DNA of 64,000 nt, from positions 194,423 to 258,422 of the forward strand of contig DASZBX010000106.1 in the NCBI GenBank assembly GCA_035943635.1, read 5' to 3'. Source of the stretch: DASZBX01 sp035943635. Its GTDB lineage: Bacteria > Actinomycetota > Actinomycetes > Streptomycetales > Catenulisporaceae. Positions 16,252 to 24,561 of this stretch are shown here, piece by piece. The notes under the pieces are model-generated. The model did no database searches and was not told the DNA's origin. It saw only the letters and a list, made by a program, of their open reading frames with translations. The translations under genes were made by a program, and so were the position numbers. Position 1 is the stretch's first letter. The number at the start of each line of letters is the position of its first letter.

Positions 16252-16905
16252 CTACCCGTCGCCGTGGTCTGACACCGGGGCGAGCATGGCGGTGGCGGCG
16301 TTCGTGGCCACCTCGGTCAGGTCGCGCACGTCGCCGCCGTCCTCCACGATCGTGGCGGTCAGCTCGCGGATGCCGCCGAGCAGCAGCAGGGCCGCGGGGC
16401 GGGTGAACGGGCCCGCCCCGGCCCGGTGGAAGGCCTCGGTGTCGGTCAGGCGCAGCAGCAGCTCGGTCAGCGAGTCCATCGCCTCGCGCTGTATCGTCCG
16501 GGCCAGGGTGCCCAGCGCCGGCAGCTCCCGGATCCAGCTGAGCGTGATCTCCGGCTCCGAGGCCACCGAGTCGACGTACGCCTGCACCGCCTGGCGCACC
16601 TGCCGCCGCCAGGGCGCGCCCTGGTCCACCGAGGACTCGATCCGCTGCCGGATCTGCTGGTTGGTCGAGTACAGCAGCGCGACGTAGCACTCGTCCTTGC
16701 TGGGGAACTCCGCGTAGAAGGTCCGGCGGGAGGTGTGCGCGTGCCGGACGATGTCGGCGACCGTGGTGTCGCGGTAGCCGCGCTCCCGGATCGACACGGC
16801 CAGGCCCTCGATCAATCGCAGCCGGAACGCCGCCCCGCGCTCGTCCGGCGGCGCGCCGGGGTCCGCGGCGGCGGCATCGGCGTCGGTTCCGGGGGCGGTA
16901 GTCAT
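16252..16905 (-). CDS. TetR-family transcriptional regulator
   Basis: 217 residues from the ATG at 16905 (a second ATG at 16914 is possible). The helix-turn-helix is clear near residues 27-70: LIEGLAVSIRERGYRDTTVADIVRHAHTSRRTFYAEFPSKDE, given here as one region from the FRLRL helix on. The rest is a helical ligand and dimer domain. It is divergent from the P450 gene at 17032, with a perfect GTACCGT-N4-ACGGTAC palindrome between them, so it probably represses the P450 operon and responds to its substrate. Confidence 0.9.
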   Translation of the reverse strand: MTTAPGTDADAAAADPGAPPDERGAAFRLRLIEGLAVSIRERGYRDTTVADIVRHAHTSRRTFYAEFPSKDECYVALLYSTNQQIRQRIESSVDQGAPWRRQVRQAVQAYVDSVASEPEITLSWIRELPALGTLARTIQREAMDSLTELLLRLTDTEAFHRAGAGPFTRPAALLLLGGIRELTATIVEDGGDVRDLTEVATNAATAMLAPVSDHGDG

Positions 16906-16982
16906 CCCTGACACGCTATCCCATCAGCGCGCGGGGCAGTACCCGGCCGCGCGCCACGAGTTGTGCCGGGCGGTACCCGGCA

Positions 16983-17000
16983 GTACCGTCAAAACGGTAC
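16983..17000. promoter_or_regulatory. Candidate TetR operator
   Basis: GTACCGT (16983-16989), CAAA, ACGGTAC (16994-17000): perfect seven-base arms, 32 bases upstream of the P450 start. GTACCCGG elements nearby (16937 and 16973) repeat part of the arm. Position and symmetry suit repression by the divergent TetR. Confidence 0.65.
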
Positions 17001-17031
17001 GCACGAGTACCACCCTTGGAGAGGACAGGCG

Positions 17032-18573
17032 ATGGCTGACACGGTGACCGGCGCCGCGACCGGGACCACGGCGCAGGCCGCAGACGACACGGAGCCCGGG
17101 CTCATGGCCGCGGTGACGACGACGGCCCCGGCCAGACCGGCCGCCAGACCGGCCGCCGCGAGGACACCCACCCGGGCCAGGCCCGCCGCGGCCCCCGCGG
17201 CCGCCGTCACCACGACCTCCTCGCCGATACCCGCCCCGCGCCCGACCATCCCGCCCGGCCCCGGCCTGACCAGCCGCCTGCACGGGATCTCGTTCGCGTT
17301 CAACCGCCGCAAGACCATGGCCCGGATGCACCAGAAGTACGGCTCCGCGTTCACCCTGCGCCTGCCGCTCTACGGCCAGACCGTCTTCATCAGCGACCCC
17401 GCCCTGGTCAAGCAACTGTTCACCTCCGGCCCGGACCTGATCGGGAACATCGAGCCGAACCTGGGCAAGGTGCTCGGCCGCGGCTCCTTCTTCAACCTCG
17501 ACGGCGCCGCGCACAGACGCCAGCGCAAACTCCTCCTGCCGCCCTTCCACGGCCGCCGGGTGCTGACCTACGAGAGCATCATCGAGGAGGAGACGCTGCG
17601 CGAATGCGCGAACTGGCCCGAGAACGAGCGGTTCGAGACCCTCGCGCCGATGATGCGGCTGACCCTGAACGCGATCCTGCGCGCCGTCTTCGGCGCCGAG
17701 GGCGAGCAGTTCGAGACCCTGCGCGACCTGCTGCCGCCGATGATCGAGCTCGGCTCCAAACTGGTCGCGCTGCCCGGCCCGCAGGTCGACCTGGGCCGGT
17801 GGAGCCCGTGGGGCCGCTACCACGCCTACCGCCGACGCTTCGACGAGGTCGTCGACACCCTGATCAGCAAGGCCCTGGCCGACCCCGGCCTGGACGAACG
17901 CAACGACGTGCTCTCCCTCATGCTCCAGGCCCGCTACGACGACGGCTCGGCGATGCCCCGCAGCGACGTGGCCGACCAGCTCGTCACCCTGCTCGCCGCC
18001 GGGCACGAGACCACCGCCACGACCTTGTCCTGGGCGGTCGAACGGCTGCGCCGGCACCCGCAACTGCTGGCCCGGCTGGTCGCGGAGGCCGACGCGGGCG
18101 GCTCGGAGCTGCGCCGGGCGACCATGCTGGAGGTGCAGCGCTGCCGCCCGGTGATCGACCTGACCGCGCGCAAGGTCAAGGCCCCCTCGCTCCCGCTCGG
18201 CCGCTGGTCCCTCCCGCGCGACTACAACGTGCTGGTCGCGATCACCCTGGTGCACGGCGACGACGCGGTCTTCCCGGACGCGGCCGCGTTCGATCCGGAC
18301 CGTTTCGTCGGAGTGAATCCGGATACGTACTCCTGGGTCCCGTTCGGCGGCGGCACCCGGCGCTGCATCGGTGCGGCCTTCGCCGCGATGGAGATGGACG
18401 TCGTGCTGCGGACCCTGCTGCGCGAGTTCGACTTCGCCGGCACCGACGAACCGGCCGAGGACTGGCACTCACGCGGCGTGGCGTACGCTCCGTCCGAGGG
18501 CGGCGTCGCGGTGGTGCGCCGACGCCGGCCGGCACCGGCAGGACAGGGCGCCGAAAGCCCGGAGGCCGACTAG
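17032..18573 (+). CDS. Cytochrome P450
   Basis: 513 residues from the ATG at 17032, with GGAGAGGA upstream. The N-terminal 75 residues are Ala/Thr/Pro-rich and unlike the fold. P450 motifs follow: I-helix oxygen-binding AAGHETTATT from residue 322; the ExxR element as EVQR (367-370); and the heme loop FGGGTRRCIG with the ligand Cys445. It is soluble, with no N-terminal membrane anchor. The HETT form and RWSLPRDYNVLVAI segment recall P450s that hydroxylate fatty acids or terpenoids. It is divergent from a TetR regulator and followed by a dehydrogenase/monooxygenase remnant, suggesting a former oxidation operon. The substrate is unknown and no ferredoxin gene is nearby. Confidence 0.95.
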   Translation: MADTVTGAATGTTAQAADDTEPGLMAAVTTTAPARPAARPAAARTPTRARPAAAPAAAVTTTSSPIPAPRPTIPPGPGLTSRLHGISFAFNRRKTMARMHQKYGSAFTLRLPLYGQTVFISDPALVKQLFTSGPDLIGNIEPNLGKVLGRGSFFNLDGAAHRRQRKLLLPPFHGRRVLTYESIIEEETLRECANWPENERFETLAPMMRLTLNAILRAVFGAEGEQFETLRDLLPPMIELGSKLVALPGPQVDLGRWSPWGRYHAYRRRFDEVVDTLISKALADPGLDERNDVLSLMLQARYDDGSAMPRSDVADQLVTLLAAGHETTATTLSWAVERLRRHPQLLARLVAEADAGGSELRRATMLEVQRCRPVIDLTARKVKAPSLPLGRWSLPRDYNVLVAITLVHGDDAVFPDAAAFDPDRFVGVNPDTYSWVPFGGGTRRCIGAAFAAMEMDVVLRTLLREFDFAGTDEPAEDWHSRGVAYAPSEGGVAVVRRRRPAPAGQGAESPEAD

Positions 18574-18587
18574 AAGGAGACCCGCGG

Positions 18588-18955
18588 ATGGCCAGGCGAC
18601 AGCTCAGGACGATCAGCGGGCGTGCGGTGATGGTCACCGGCGCCGGATCGGGAATCGGCCGGAGCCTGGCCCGCCGGCTGTCTGGGGCCGGATCCCCGGT
18701 CGCGATCGCCGACAACGACGCGCAGGGCCTGGACCAGACCGCCCGGTCGCCCCCGACCCGGGGATGCCGACCCGGCCGCTGCTGGACTTCTCGGCCGGAT
18801 ACGTGCTGCGCGCCGCCGACCAGTTACCCAAGAGCGGCCCGAACGCGCCGTGGCGGCTGGGCATGAACTACGCCCACGACCTGCTCACACTTCGCCACGG
18901 CCGGATCCAGGACGGCGTCCTGCAGTTCTCCGCGCCGCCCCGATCGGCCGGCTGA
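18588..18955 (+). pseudogene. Fusion remnant: N-terminus of a short-chain dehydrogenase joined to C-terminus of an FAD monooxygenase
   Basis: The ATG at 18588 follows an AGAAGGAGA site 14 bases after the P450 gene. It encodes a dehydrogenase start: GRAVMVTGAGSGIGRSLARR with the NAD(P) glycine motif, then PVAIADNDAQGLDQTA. Around 18750 the frame changes and the sequence becomes the C-terminus of a Baeyer-Villiger-type flavin monooxygenase: LLDFSAGYVLRAADQLPKSG, then APWRLGMNYAHDLLTLRHG. Both gene bodies are missing, so one deletion removed about 2 kb between two neighbouring genes. Similar P450/SDR/FMO groupings exist in actinobacteria. Confidence 0.75.
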
Positions 18956-18958
18956 CCG

Positions 18959-19957
18959 TCACCGCCCGGCCCCGGCCAGCGCGTGCGGCGCGGCGGGCAT
19001 CGGCTGCACCAGGTGGCTGATCTCGTCCGTCGCCGCCCCCTGCGCGGTCAGCTGGGCCAGCCGGCGCAGCGCGATCCCCTCCCGCAGCGCCCACGGGCAC
19101 AGATGCAGGTACGGCAGGCTGAGCACGTCCATCACGGCCTCCGCGACGATCGCCCCGGCCAGGATCTGCCCGGCCCGGGTCGGCGGGACGCCCTTCACCG
19201 CGATCCGGGTGCTGGTGTCCATCGACGCCAGCTTCGGGATCTGCCGGCGCACCGCGTCCCGGCTCAGCATCCGCCGCCCGCTCGGCCCCTGCGCCCCGGT
19301 CAGCTTCGCCAGGTGCGCGAAGATCCGGGACGTGGCCACCGCGTACGGCCGCGGCGGCACGGTGAACCGGGAGGAGAGCTCGGCGGCCAGTTCCAGCGTG
19401 ACCTGCCGGCGCAGCGCCAGCACGGCCGCCCGGTCCGGCGGGTCGCCGGTCAGCCGGGCCCGGGTCAGCCGGGCCGCGCCCAGCGGCAGCGACACCGCGC
19501 AGTCCGGTTCGGCCCCCGCCCCGGCGGCCAGTTCCAGCGACCCGCCGCCGATGTCGGCCAGCAGCAGCCCGCCGACCGACCAGCCCAGCCAGGCCCGCGC
19601 GGCCAGGAAGGTCAACCGGGCCTCGTCCTGCCCGGACAGGAACGCCAGCCGCACCCCGGTCGCGTCGAACACCCGCTGCACCGCCTGCTGCTGGTTCGAC
19701 GCGTCCCGCACCGCCGAGGTGGCGAAGGAGATCAACTCCCGGGCCCCGTGCCCCCGGGCCGCCTCGGCCGCCTCGCCCACCGCCGTCACCAGCCGCTCCA
19801 GGGCGGGCTTGCTGATCTTCCCGTCGGTTCCGGCCGCCTCGCTCAGCCGGGTGGGGAACTTGACCGAGACGGCGGTGCGGATCGGCTGCCCGGGCGACAG
19901 GTCGATCACGTTGAGGCGGGCCGAGACCGAGCCGGTGTCCAGGATGGCGATGCGCAT
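18959..19957 (-). CDS. Ppx/GppA family phosphatase (exopolyphosphatase-like)
   Basis: 332 residues from the ATG at 19957. It belongs to the ASKHA fold: the phosphate loops are MRIAILDTGSVSARLNVIDL at the N-terminus and LLADIGGGSLELA (about 135-147), with FLSGQDEARLTF in between. The length matches actinobacterial Ppx proteins, which lack the extra domains of the E. coli enzyme. The family hydrolyses polyphosphate or (p)ppGpp-type nucleotides in the cytoplasm. The N-terminal DTGS in place of the common DxGSNS is slightly unusual. It is divergent from the FUSC gene across about 210 bases. Confidence 0.85.
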   Translation of the reverse strand: MRIAILDTGSVSARLNVIDLSPGQPIRTAVSVKFPTRLSEAAGTDGKISKPALERLVTAVGEAAEAARGHGARELISFATSAVRDASNQQQAVQRVFDATGVRLAFLSGQDEARLTFLAARAWLGWSVGGLLLADIGGGSLELAAGAGAEPDCAVSLPLGAARLTRARLTGDPPDRAAVLALRRQVTLELAAELSSRFTVPPRPYAVATSRIFAHLAKLTGAQGPSGRRMLSRDAVRRQIPKLASMDTSTRIAVKGVPPTRAGQILAGAIVAEAVMDVLSLPYLHLCPWALREGIALRRLAQLTAQGAATDEISHLVQPMPAAPHALAGAGR

Positions 19958-20170
19958 CCAGACGCAATACCCGAATATCGAGGCGATCAACCTGAACCTG
20001 TGGTCACAGATCACGACGCGCGGACAACCCGCCCCCGCGAGCGCCCCGCACGGCCCGCGTCCGTACGGATGCGCCGGGCGGATCCGGGCGGGGATGCGCG
20101 GGCCGCCGGTGGGTAGGTGCGGAGGGACTCTGATCGGCCGATGCAGCCAGTGGCGAAGGAGCGGCGAAGC

Positions 20171-22726
20171 GTGCGTAAAGTGAGAACGGTGCTGGTGGAC
20201 GGCTGGGACAGGTTCAGCGCCGCGGATCCCGGGCTGCTGCGATTGTCCAGCGCGTCGACCACCGTCGGCTCCATCCTCGTGGTGCTGCTGGTGCTCGCGC
20301 TGTTCGACACGCCGGAGACCCTGCTCGTCGCCGGAGCACTCAGCGCGATGTCCGCGTCGTTCGCGATCAGCGACCCGCGCCCGCGCGACCAGGCGGTCAC
20401 GCTCGCGTGGGGCCTGGCGGTCGCGGCCGCCGTGGTGACCGCCGGGGCCGAACTGGTGACGGTCCGGGCCGCCGCCGATGTCGCGTTCGTGCTGGTCATC
20501 TTCTTCGCGGTCTACGCCCGACGGTATGGGCCGCGCGGCACGGGACTGGGCGTGATCGGCTTCCAGCTGTACTTCGTCTCCCAGTTCACCCACGCGGACC
20601 CCGCGACGCTGCCGCGCCTGTACGCGGTGCTGGTCCTGGCCTTCGCCTCGGCCGCCGTGGCCCGCTTCGGCCTGGTCCGCGCCACCCCGGAACGGGTCCT
20701 GGGCCGGTTGGGACGCGCGTTCCGCTCCCGGCTCGCGGCGCTGGTCGAGGCCGTCGCCGAGGTGGCCGAACTCGCCGGACAGGCCCCGGCCCAGTCGCAG
20801 GCCGCGGCCGAAGCGGCGGCGGACGCGCTGCGCAAGCGGTCCGCCCGGCTGCACGAGTGCGCACTGATGATCCAGGCCCGGCTGGAGGTCAGCGTTCCGG
20901 ACGAGCAGACCGCGACCCTGATCGAGCACCGCGTCGCCGAAGCGGAGATCGCCGCCGAACGACTGGGCCGCCTCGTCCTGCGCGCACACCCCTCGTGGAC
21001 GGCCGGAACGCCGCTCTCGACGGAACCCGCCGACCTCCCCGCGACGCAGCTGCTGACCCGTGAGCTGCGGCGACTGCACGCATTGGTGCTGCGGAACCTC
21101 TACGGCCCGCAGCCCCCGGGGTTCCACGCGGCCCGCGACGAACTGCTCGGCTACCGCGACGGCAACCACCTCCCGGCCGCGGCCCCGCCCGTCCAAGACG
21201 CGTTCCGCGCCGTCGGCGAACTGTCCCGGGCCATCCTCGGCCTGCGCCTGGCCCTCGGCTACGAGTCCGAGAACCTGCCCGAAGCCGCTTCAGAACCCGC
21301 GGCCGTCTCCACTTCCACTTCCACGGACGCGCCCGCACCCACAGTGGCGCCCGCGCCCGGGTCCACTTCCACGTCCACCTCCACCTCCGACCTGGAAGAG
21401 GAACTCGAAACGGAGGCCGCCTGCCTCCAGCTCCAGGACCCGGCAGCCTCCCCGACCCCGCCCCAGACCGGCCTGCACCGCCTCACCACCCGCCTGGCCT
21501 GCCAGGTCACGGCCGGTTCGGCGCTGGCGATCCTGGGCGGCGAACTGCTCTCCCCGCAACGCTGGTACTGGGCCGTCCTCACCTGCTGGGTCGTGTTCAT
21601 GAACACCTCCTCCACCGGAGACATCCTGGTCAAGGGCTACCGCCGCCTCGCCGGGACCGTCATCGGGGTCCTGGCCGGAGCAGCCCTGGCCCAGGTGGTC
21701 GGCGGCGACTCACGCATCGCCTTCGCCCTGGTCATCGTGTGCGTGTTCGGCATGTTCTACACGGCGCCGCTCTCGTACACCCTGATGTCGTTCTTCGTCA
21801 CGACCATGATCGGCGTGCTCTACTCGCTGCTGGGCATCTTCAGCGCCGGGGTGCTCGTACTGCGGATCGAGGAGACGGCAGTCGGCGCAGCCTGCGGATT
21901 CCTCGCCGCGACCCTCGTCCTGCCGATCCAGATCAGCAGACGCACCGACATCCAGCTCGCCGACGTCCTGGACAAACTGCGCCTGACCCTCACCCTCGCC
22001 GTCGCCCGGTTGGCCGCCGGACCTGATGGGCCATTCAGGGGGTTCCCGGCGCCGGCCGACGCCCTGCTGGACCAGGACGTCGTGCATGCGACCCGCGGCC
22101 TGGACGCCGCGCTGGACACGCTGCGCGCCTCCGTCGAACCGATCACCCACCCGGCCAGCCCGCTGCGGGCCAGGCGCCGCCGGGCCCGGTACGTGCTCGG
22201 CGTGCTGGAAGGCTGCGCGTACCACGTCCGGAACCTGGCCGCGGCCGCCGAACTGAGCCACGGCGACCCGCGCTTCGGCCCCGAGCCGAGGCTGACCCCG
22301 GTCGGCCTGCGGCTGGACCGCAATGCCCGGGTGCTGGCCGAATTCGTGCGCAGCGAGGGGAAACAGGCCGGACGGTTGGCGAGCGACCCGGATGTTCTGA
22401 TCGTCTTCAGCAGCCCGGCCGGGCCCGGGCCCGGGCGCGAGTCCGAGGCCGAGTCCGAGGCCGGCGCCCAGACCACTGACCGGGTCGTGGCCGTACCCGA
22501 AGGCCTGATCGCCTGGCGGGTCGTATCCCACCTGCAACGCATAGACGAAGCCCTCCTGGGCCTGGCCCGCCCGCTAGGCCTGCCCCACGAGTCCTCCGCT
22601 GAAGCCGCGACCGACCCCGACACCGACACTAGCCCCGATTCCGACCCCGACAACGGCGCCGGTCCGGCCGCCGCCCCCGGCGCCGAGACCGCAGCCAGGG
22701 ACCGAGCCGCCGCCAACGCGCGCTAA
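20171..22726 (+). CDS. FUSC family membrane protein
   Basis: 851 residues from the GTG at 20171 (AAGGAG nine bases upstream; an ATG at 20141 is possible). It has two hydrophobic blocks of about six spans each: the first at about residues 25-165 (STTVGSILVVLLVLALFD onward), the second, FUSC-like, at about 450-600 (WYWAVLTCWVVFMNTSS, then GYRRLAGTVIGVLAGAALA). A soluble helical region sits after each block. A Ser/Thr/Pro linker rich in STSTS lies before the second block and Asp/Ser-rich repeats end the protein. The family resembles aromatic-acid exporters (AaeB, YccS). The substrate is unknown. Confidence 0.85.
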   Translation: MRKVRTVLVDGWDRFSAADPGLLRLSSASTTVGSILVVLLVLALFDTPETLLVAGALSAMSASFAISDPRPRDQAVTLAWGLAVAAAVVTAGAELVTVRAAADVAFVLVIFFAVYARRYGPRGTGLGVIGFQLYFVSQFTHADPATLPRLYAVLVLAFASAAVARFGLVRATPERVLGRLGRAFRSRLAALVEAVAEVAELAGQAPAQSQAAAEAAADALRKRSARLHECALMIQARLEVSVPDEQTATLIEHRVAEAEIAAERLGRLVLRAHPSWTAGTPLSTEPADLPATQLLTRELRRLHALVLRNLYGPQPPGFHAARDELLGYRDGNHLPAAAPPVQDAFRAVGELSRAILGLRLALGYESENLPEAASEPAAVSTSTSTDAPAPTVAPAPGSTSTSTSTSDLEEELETEAACLQLQDPAASPTPPQTGLHRLTTRLACQVTAGSALAILGGELLSPQRWYWAVLTCWVVFMNTSSTGDILVKGYRRLAGTVIGVLAGAALAQVVGGDSRIAFALVIVCVFGMFYTAPLSYTLMSFFVTTMIGVLYSLLGIFSAGVLVLRIEETAVGAACGFLAATLVLPIQISRRTDIQLADVLDKLRLTLTLAVARLAAGPDGPFRGFPAPADALLDQDVVHATRGLDAALDTLRASVEPITHPASPLRARRRRARYVLGVLEGCAYHVRNLAAAAELSHGDPRFGPEPRLTPVGLRLDRNARVLAEFVRSEGKQAGRLASDPDVLIVFSSPAGPGPGRESEAESEAGAQTTDRVVAVPEGLIAWRVVSHLQRIDEALLGLARPLGLPHESSAEAATDPDTDTSPDSDPDNGAGPAAAPGAETAARDRAAANAR

Positions 22727-22757
22727 CCCTCCAGCCGCGACCCCACCCCAACTGCCA

Positions 22758-23564
22758 CTACTTCTCCTCATCCTCATCGATCAGCGCGTGCTTCGGCACC
22801 GGCACCATCTTCGACATGGTGAACAGCACCTCCAGCGACAACGTCACCGCGACGTCCGACTCGATCGCCGACTTGGTCTGCTCCAGGGCGAACGCCAGCG
22901 CGTTCACACACGGGATATGGCGCTGCGCCACCGGCAGGCCGAGCTCCTCCTGCACGGCCGTCACCGCGTCGCGCAGGTCGAACGCCGCCTTCAACGGCAG
23001 GATCGCCGGCTTGTTGCGCTCGGGCACGGTCGTGGCCACCTCACCCCACGGCGCCTGACCGAAATTCGTCACCACGTGCTTGAACAGGTCATCCATCGAG
23101 CCGAACAACTCGATCGGGAACACGTCCGGGACCAGCCGCTCGACCAGGATCCCCAGTGCGCTGTCCGCGGGCAGCCCGGTGAACGAGGCCTTGTCGCCGC
23201 TCAGCACGTCGTTGATCGCCGCGCCGAGGATCGCGCCGCCGGGGTTCAGGTCGTTGAACTCCACGTCCACGATGCCCGACGCGACCAACACCGCCTCGCC
23301 GGCCGCCGAGGCCAGCAGGGTGAGGTAGTCCTCGACCCGGACCCGTCCGGTCTCCTCGTCCTTGACCATGCTCAGCGCATACCCGGCCAGGTCCCGGGCG
23401 ACGGCGCGCAGCCGGTCGGAGGGTTCCGGCAGACGGGGAATCTCGGGATTCCCGGGTAGTACGGGTACTGCGAATGCTGCGGGTATTCCGGGAGTTTCAG
23501 CAGTTTCAGATGCACCGGGTTCTTCAGGTGCCCCGGGCGTTTCAGGCGTCTCGGATTCCACCAT
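22758..23564 (-). CDS. Hypothetical protein with Pro/Glu-rich N-terminus
   Basis: 268 residues from the ATG at 23564, with GGAG nine bases upstream. Residues 1-45 are a low-complexity ETPETPGAPEEP-type segment. The remainder is a soluble, mostly helical domain: LRAVARDLAGYALSMVKDEE, YLTLLASAAGEAVLVASGIV, VLFTMSKMVPVPKHALIDED. It has no signal peptide or membrane span. I do not recognise the family. It is divergent from the membrane-anchored protein at 23787, sharing a 220-base promoter region, and the three genes here may work together. Confidence 0.7.
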   Translation of the reverse strand: MVESETPETPGAPEEPGASETAETPGIPAAFAVPVLPGNPEIPRLPEPSDRLRAVARDLAGYALSMVKDEETGRVRVEDYLTLLASAAGEAVLVASGIVDVEFNDLNPGGAILGAAINDVLSGDKASFTGLPADSALGILVERLVPDVFPIELFGSMDDLFKHVVTNFGQAPWGEVATTVPERNKPAILPLKAAFDLRDAVTAVQEELGLPVAQRHIPCVNALAFALEQTKSAIESDVAVTLSLEVLFTMSKMVPVPKHALIDEDEEK

Positions 23565-23786
23565 GCTCCTGATCTCCGACGGATTGAGCCGACCCCCTGC
23601 GAGCGGTCCGCGGGCCGAGGATACAAGGTCTCGCCCCTGCGCGTGGCCAGTCCGCGCAAATCCGCAAAGCGGCCGATCGGTGGACGGGCAAAGCCGTGAC
23701 GTCCGGAAACACCACCGGCAATTCGCGCCTTTGTTTGAAATTCCCTGAGGGGGCAACCGGAACGCAACTATTCCAAGGAGGGCATA

Positions 23787-24560
23787 GTGTCCGCCATTAT
23801 CATTGTCATCATCGCCGTCATCGTGGTGGCCTGCGTGGCCGTCGCGTACCGGGCCTCGCATCGCAAGAAGCTGCGAGCCTCGTTCGGCCCCGAGTACGAC
23901 CAGCTGGTCCAGGCCGGCGGCAGCAGCCGCGAAGCCGACCGCGAACTGGTCCGACGCAAGCACGAGCACGCCAAGCTCGACCTGAAGCCGATCAGCGAGC
24001 AGGACCGGGTCGAGTTCCTCCAGTCCTGGGAGCACCTGCAGGCCTCGTTCATCGACGACCCGGTGTTCTCCATGAACAGCGCCGAGAACCTGGTGTCCCG
24101 GGCCCTGGAGGTCCGCGGCTACCCGGGCGGCGACCGCGAGGAGCAGCTCGCGCTGCTGTCGGTCGAGTACAGCGGCAAGCTGAGCGACTACCGCGCCGCG
24201 CAGGACGTCAAGCGCCGGGTGGAAGCCGGTGCCAACGATGAGGTTGTCACCACCGCCGACGTTGATGCCGACTCCGAAGCCGGTGTCGACCCGACTGCGG
24301 CTGCGTCCACGACCGCTGCGACGACTGCCGGTCCTGCCACCACCGAGGACATCCGGCAGGCGCTGCTCGCCTACCGCGCGCTCTTCGACGAGCTGATGTC
24401 GTCGTCCGGCACCGGCGTCACCCGCCCGCCGGTCCCCGGCACCGAGACCGGCACCGGTGTCGGCGCCGAGACCAGTGGCGCACTGGGGTCCGTCACCGTA
24501 CCTGCCCAGGAATGGTCCGTCCCGCTGGACGAGCCCGTCAACCAGAAGGTCGAGCACTGA
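23787..24560 (+). CDS. Membrane-anchored hypothetical protein with a W-x-x-hQ-x-SFhDdP module
   Basis: 257 residues from the GTG at 23787, with AAGGAGGG upstream. One N-terminal membrane helix (SAIIIVIIAVIVVACVAVAY) is followed by a basic stop-transfer and a helical cytoplasmic domain. The domain holds WEHLQASFIDDPVFSMNSA (about 78-96), a Thr/Ala linker at about 155-190, and then TTEDIRQALLAYRALFDELM. The same two blocks recur in the next gene, two bases downstream. I know this pattern from unnamed actinobacterial proteins. The function is unknown; membrane tethering of a partner-binding module is an inference. Confidence 0.75.
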   Translation: MSAIIIVIIAVIVVACVAVAYRASHRKKLRASFGPEYDQLVQAGGSSREADRELVRRKHEHAKLDLKPISEQDRVEFLQSWEHLQASFIDDPVFSMNSAENLVSRALEVRGYPGGDREEQLALLSVEYSGKLSDYRAAQDVKRRVEAGANDEVVTTADVDADSEAGVDPTAAASTTAATTAGPATTEDIRQALLAYRALFDELMSSSGTGVTRPPVPGTETGTGVGAETSGALGSVTVPAQEWSVPLDEPVNQKVEH

Positions 24561-24561
24561 T

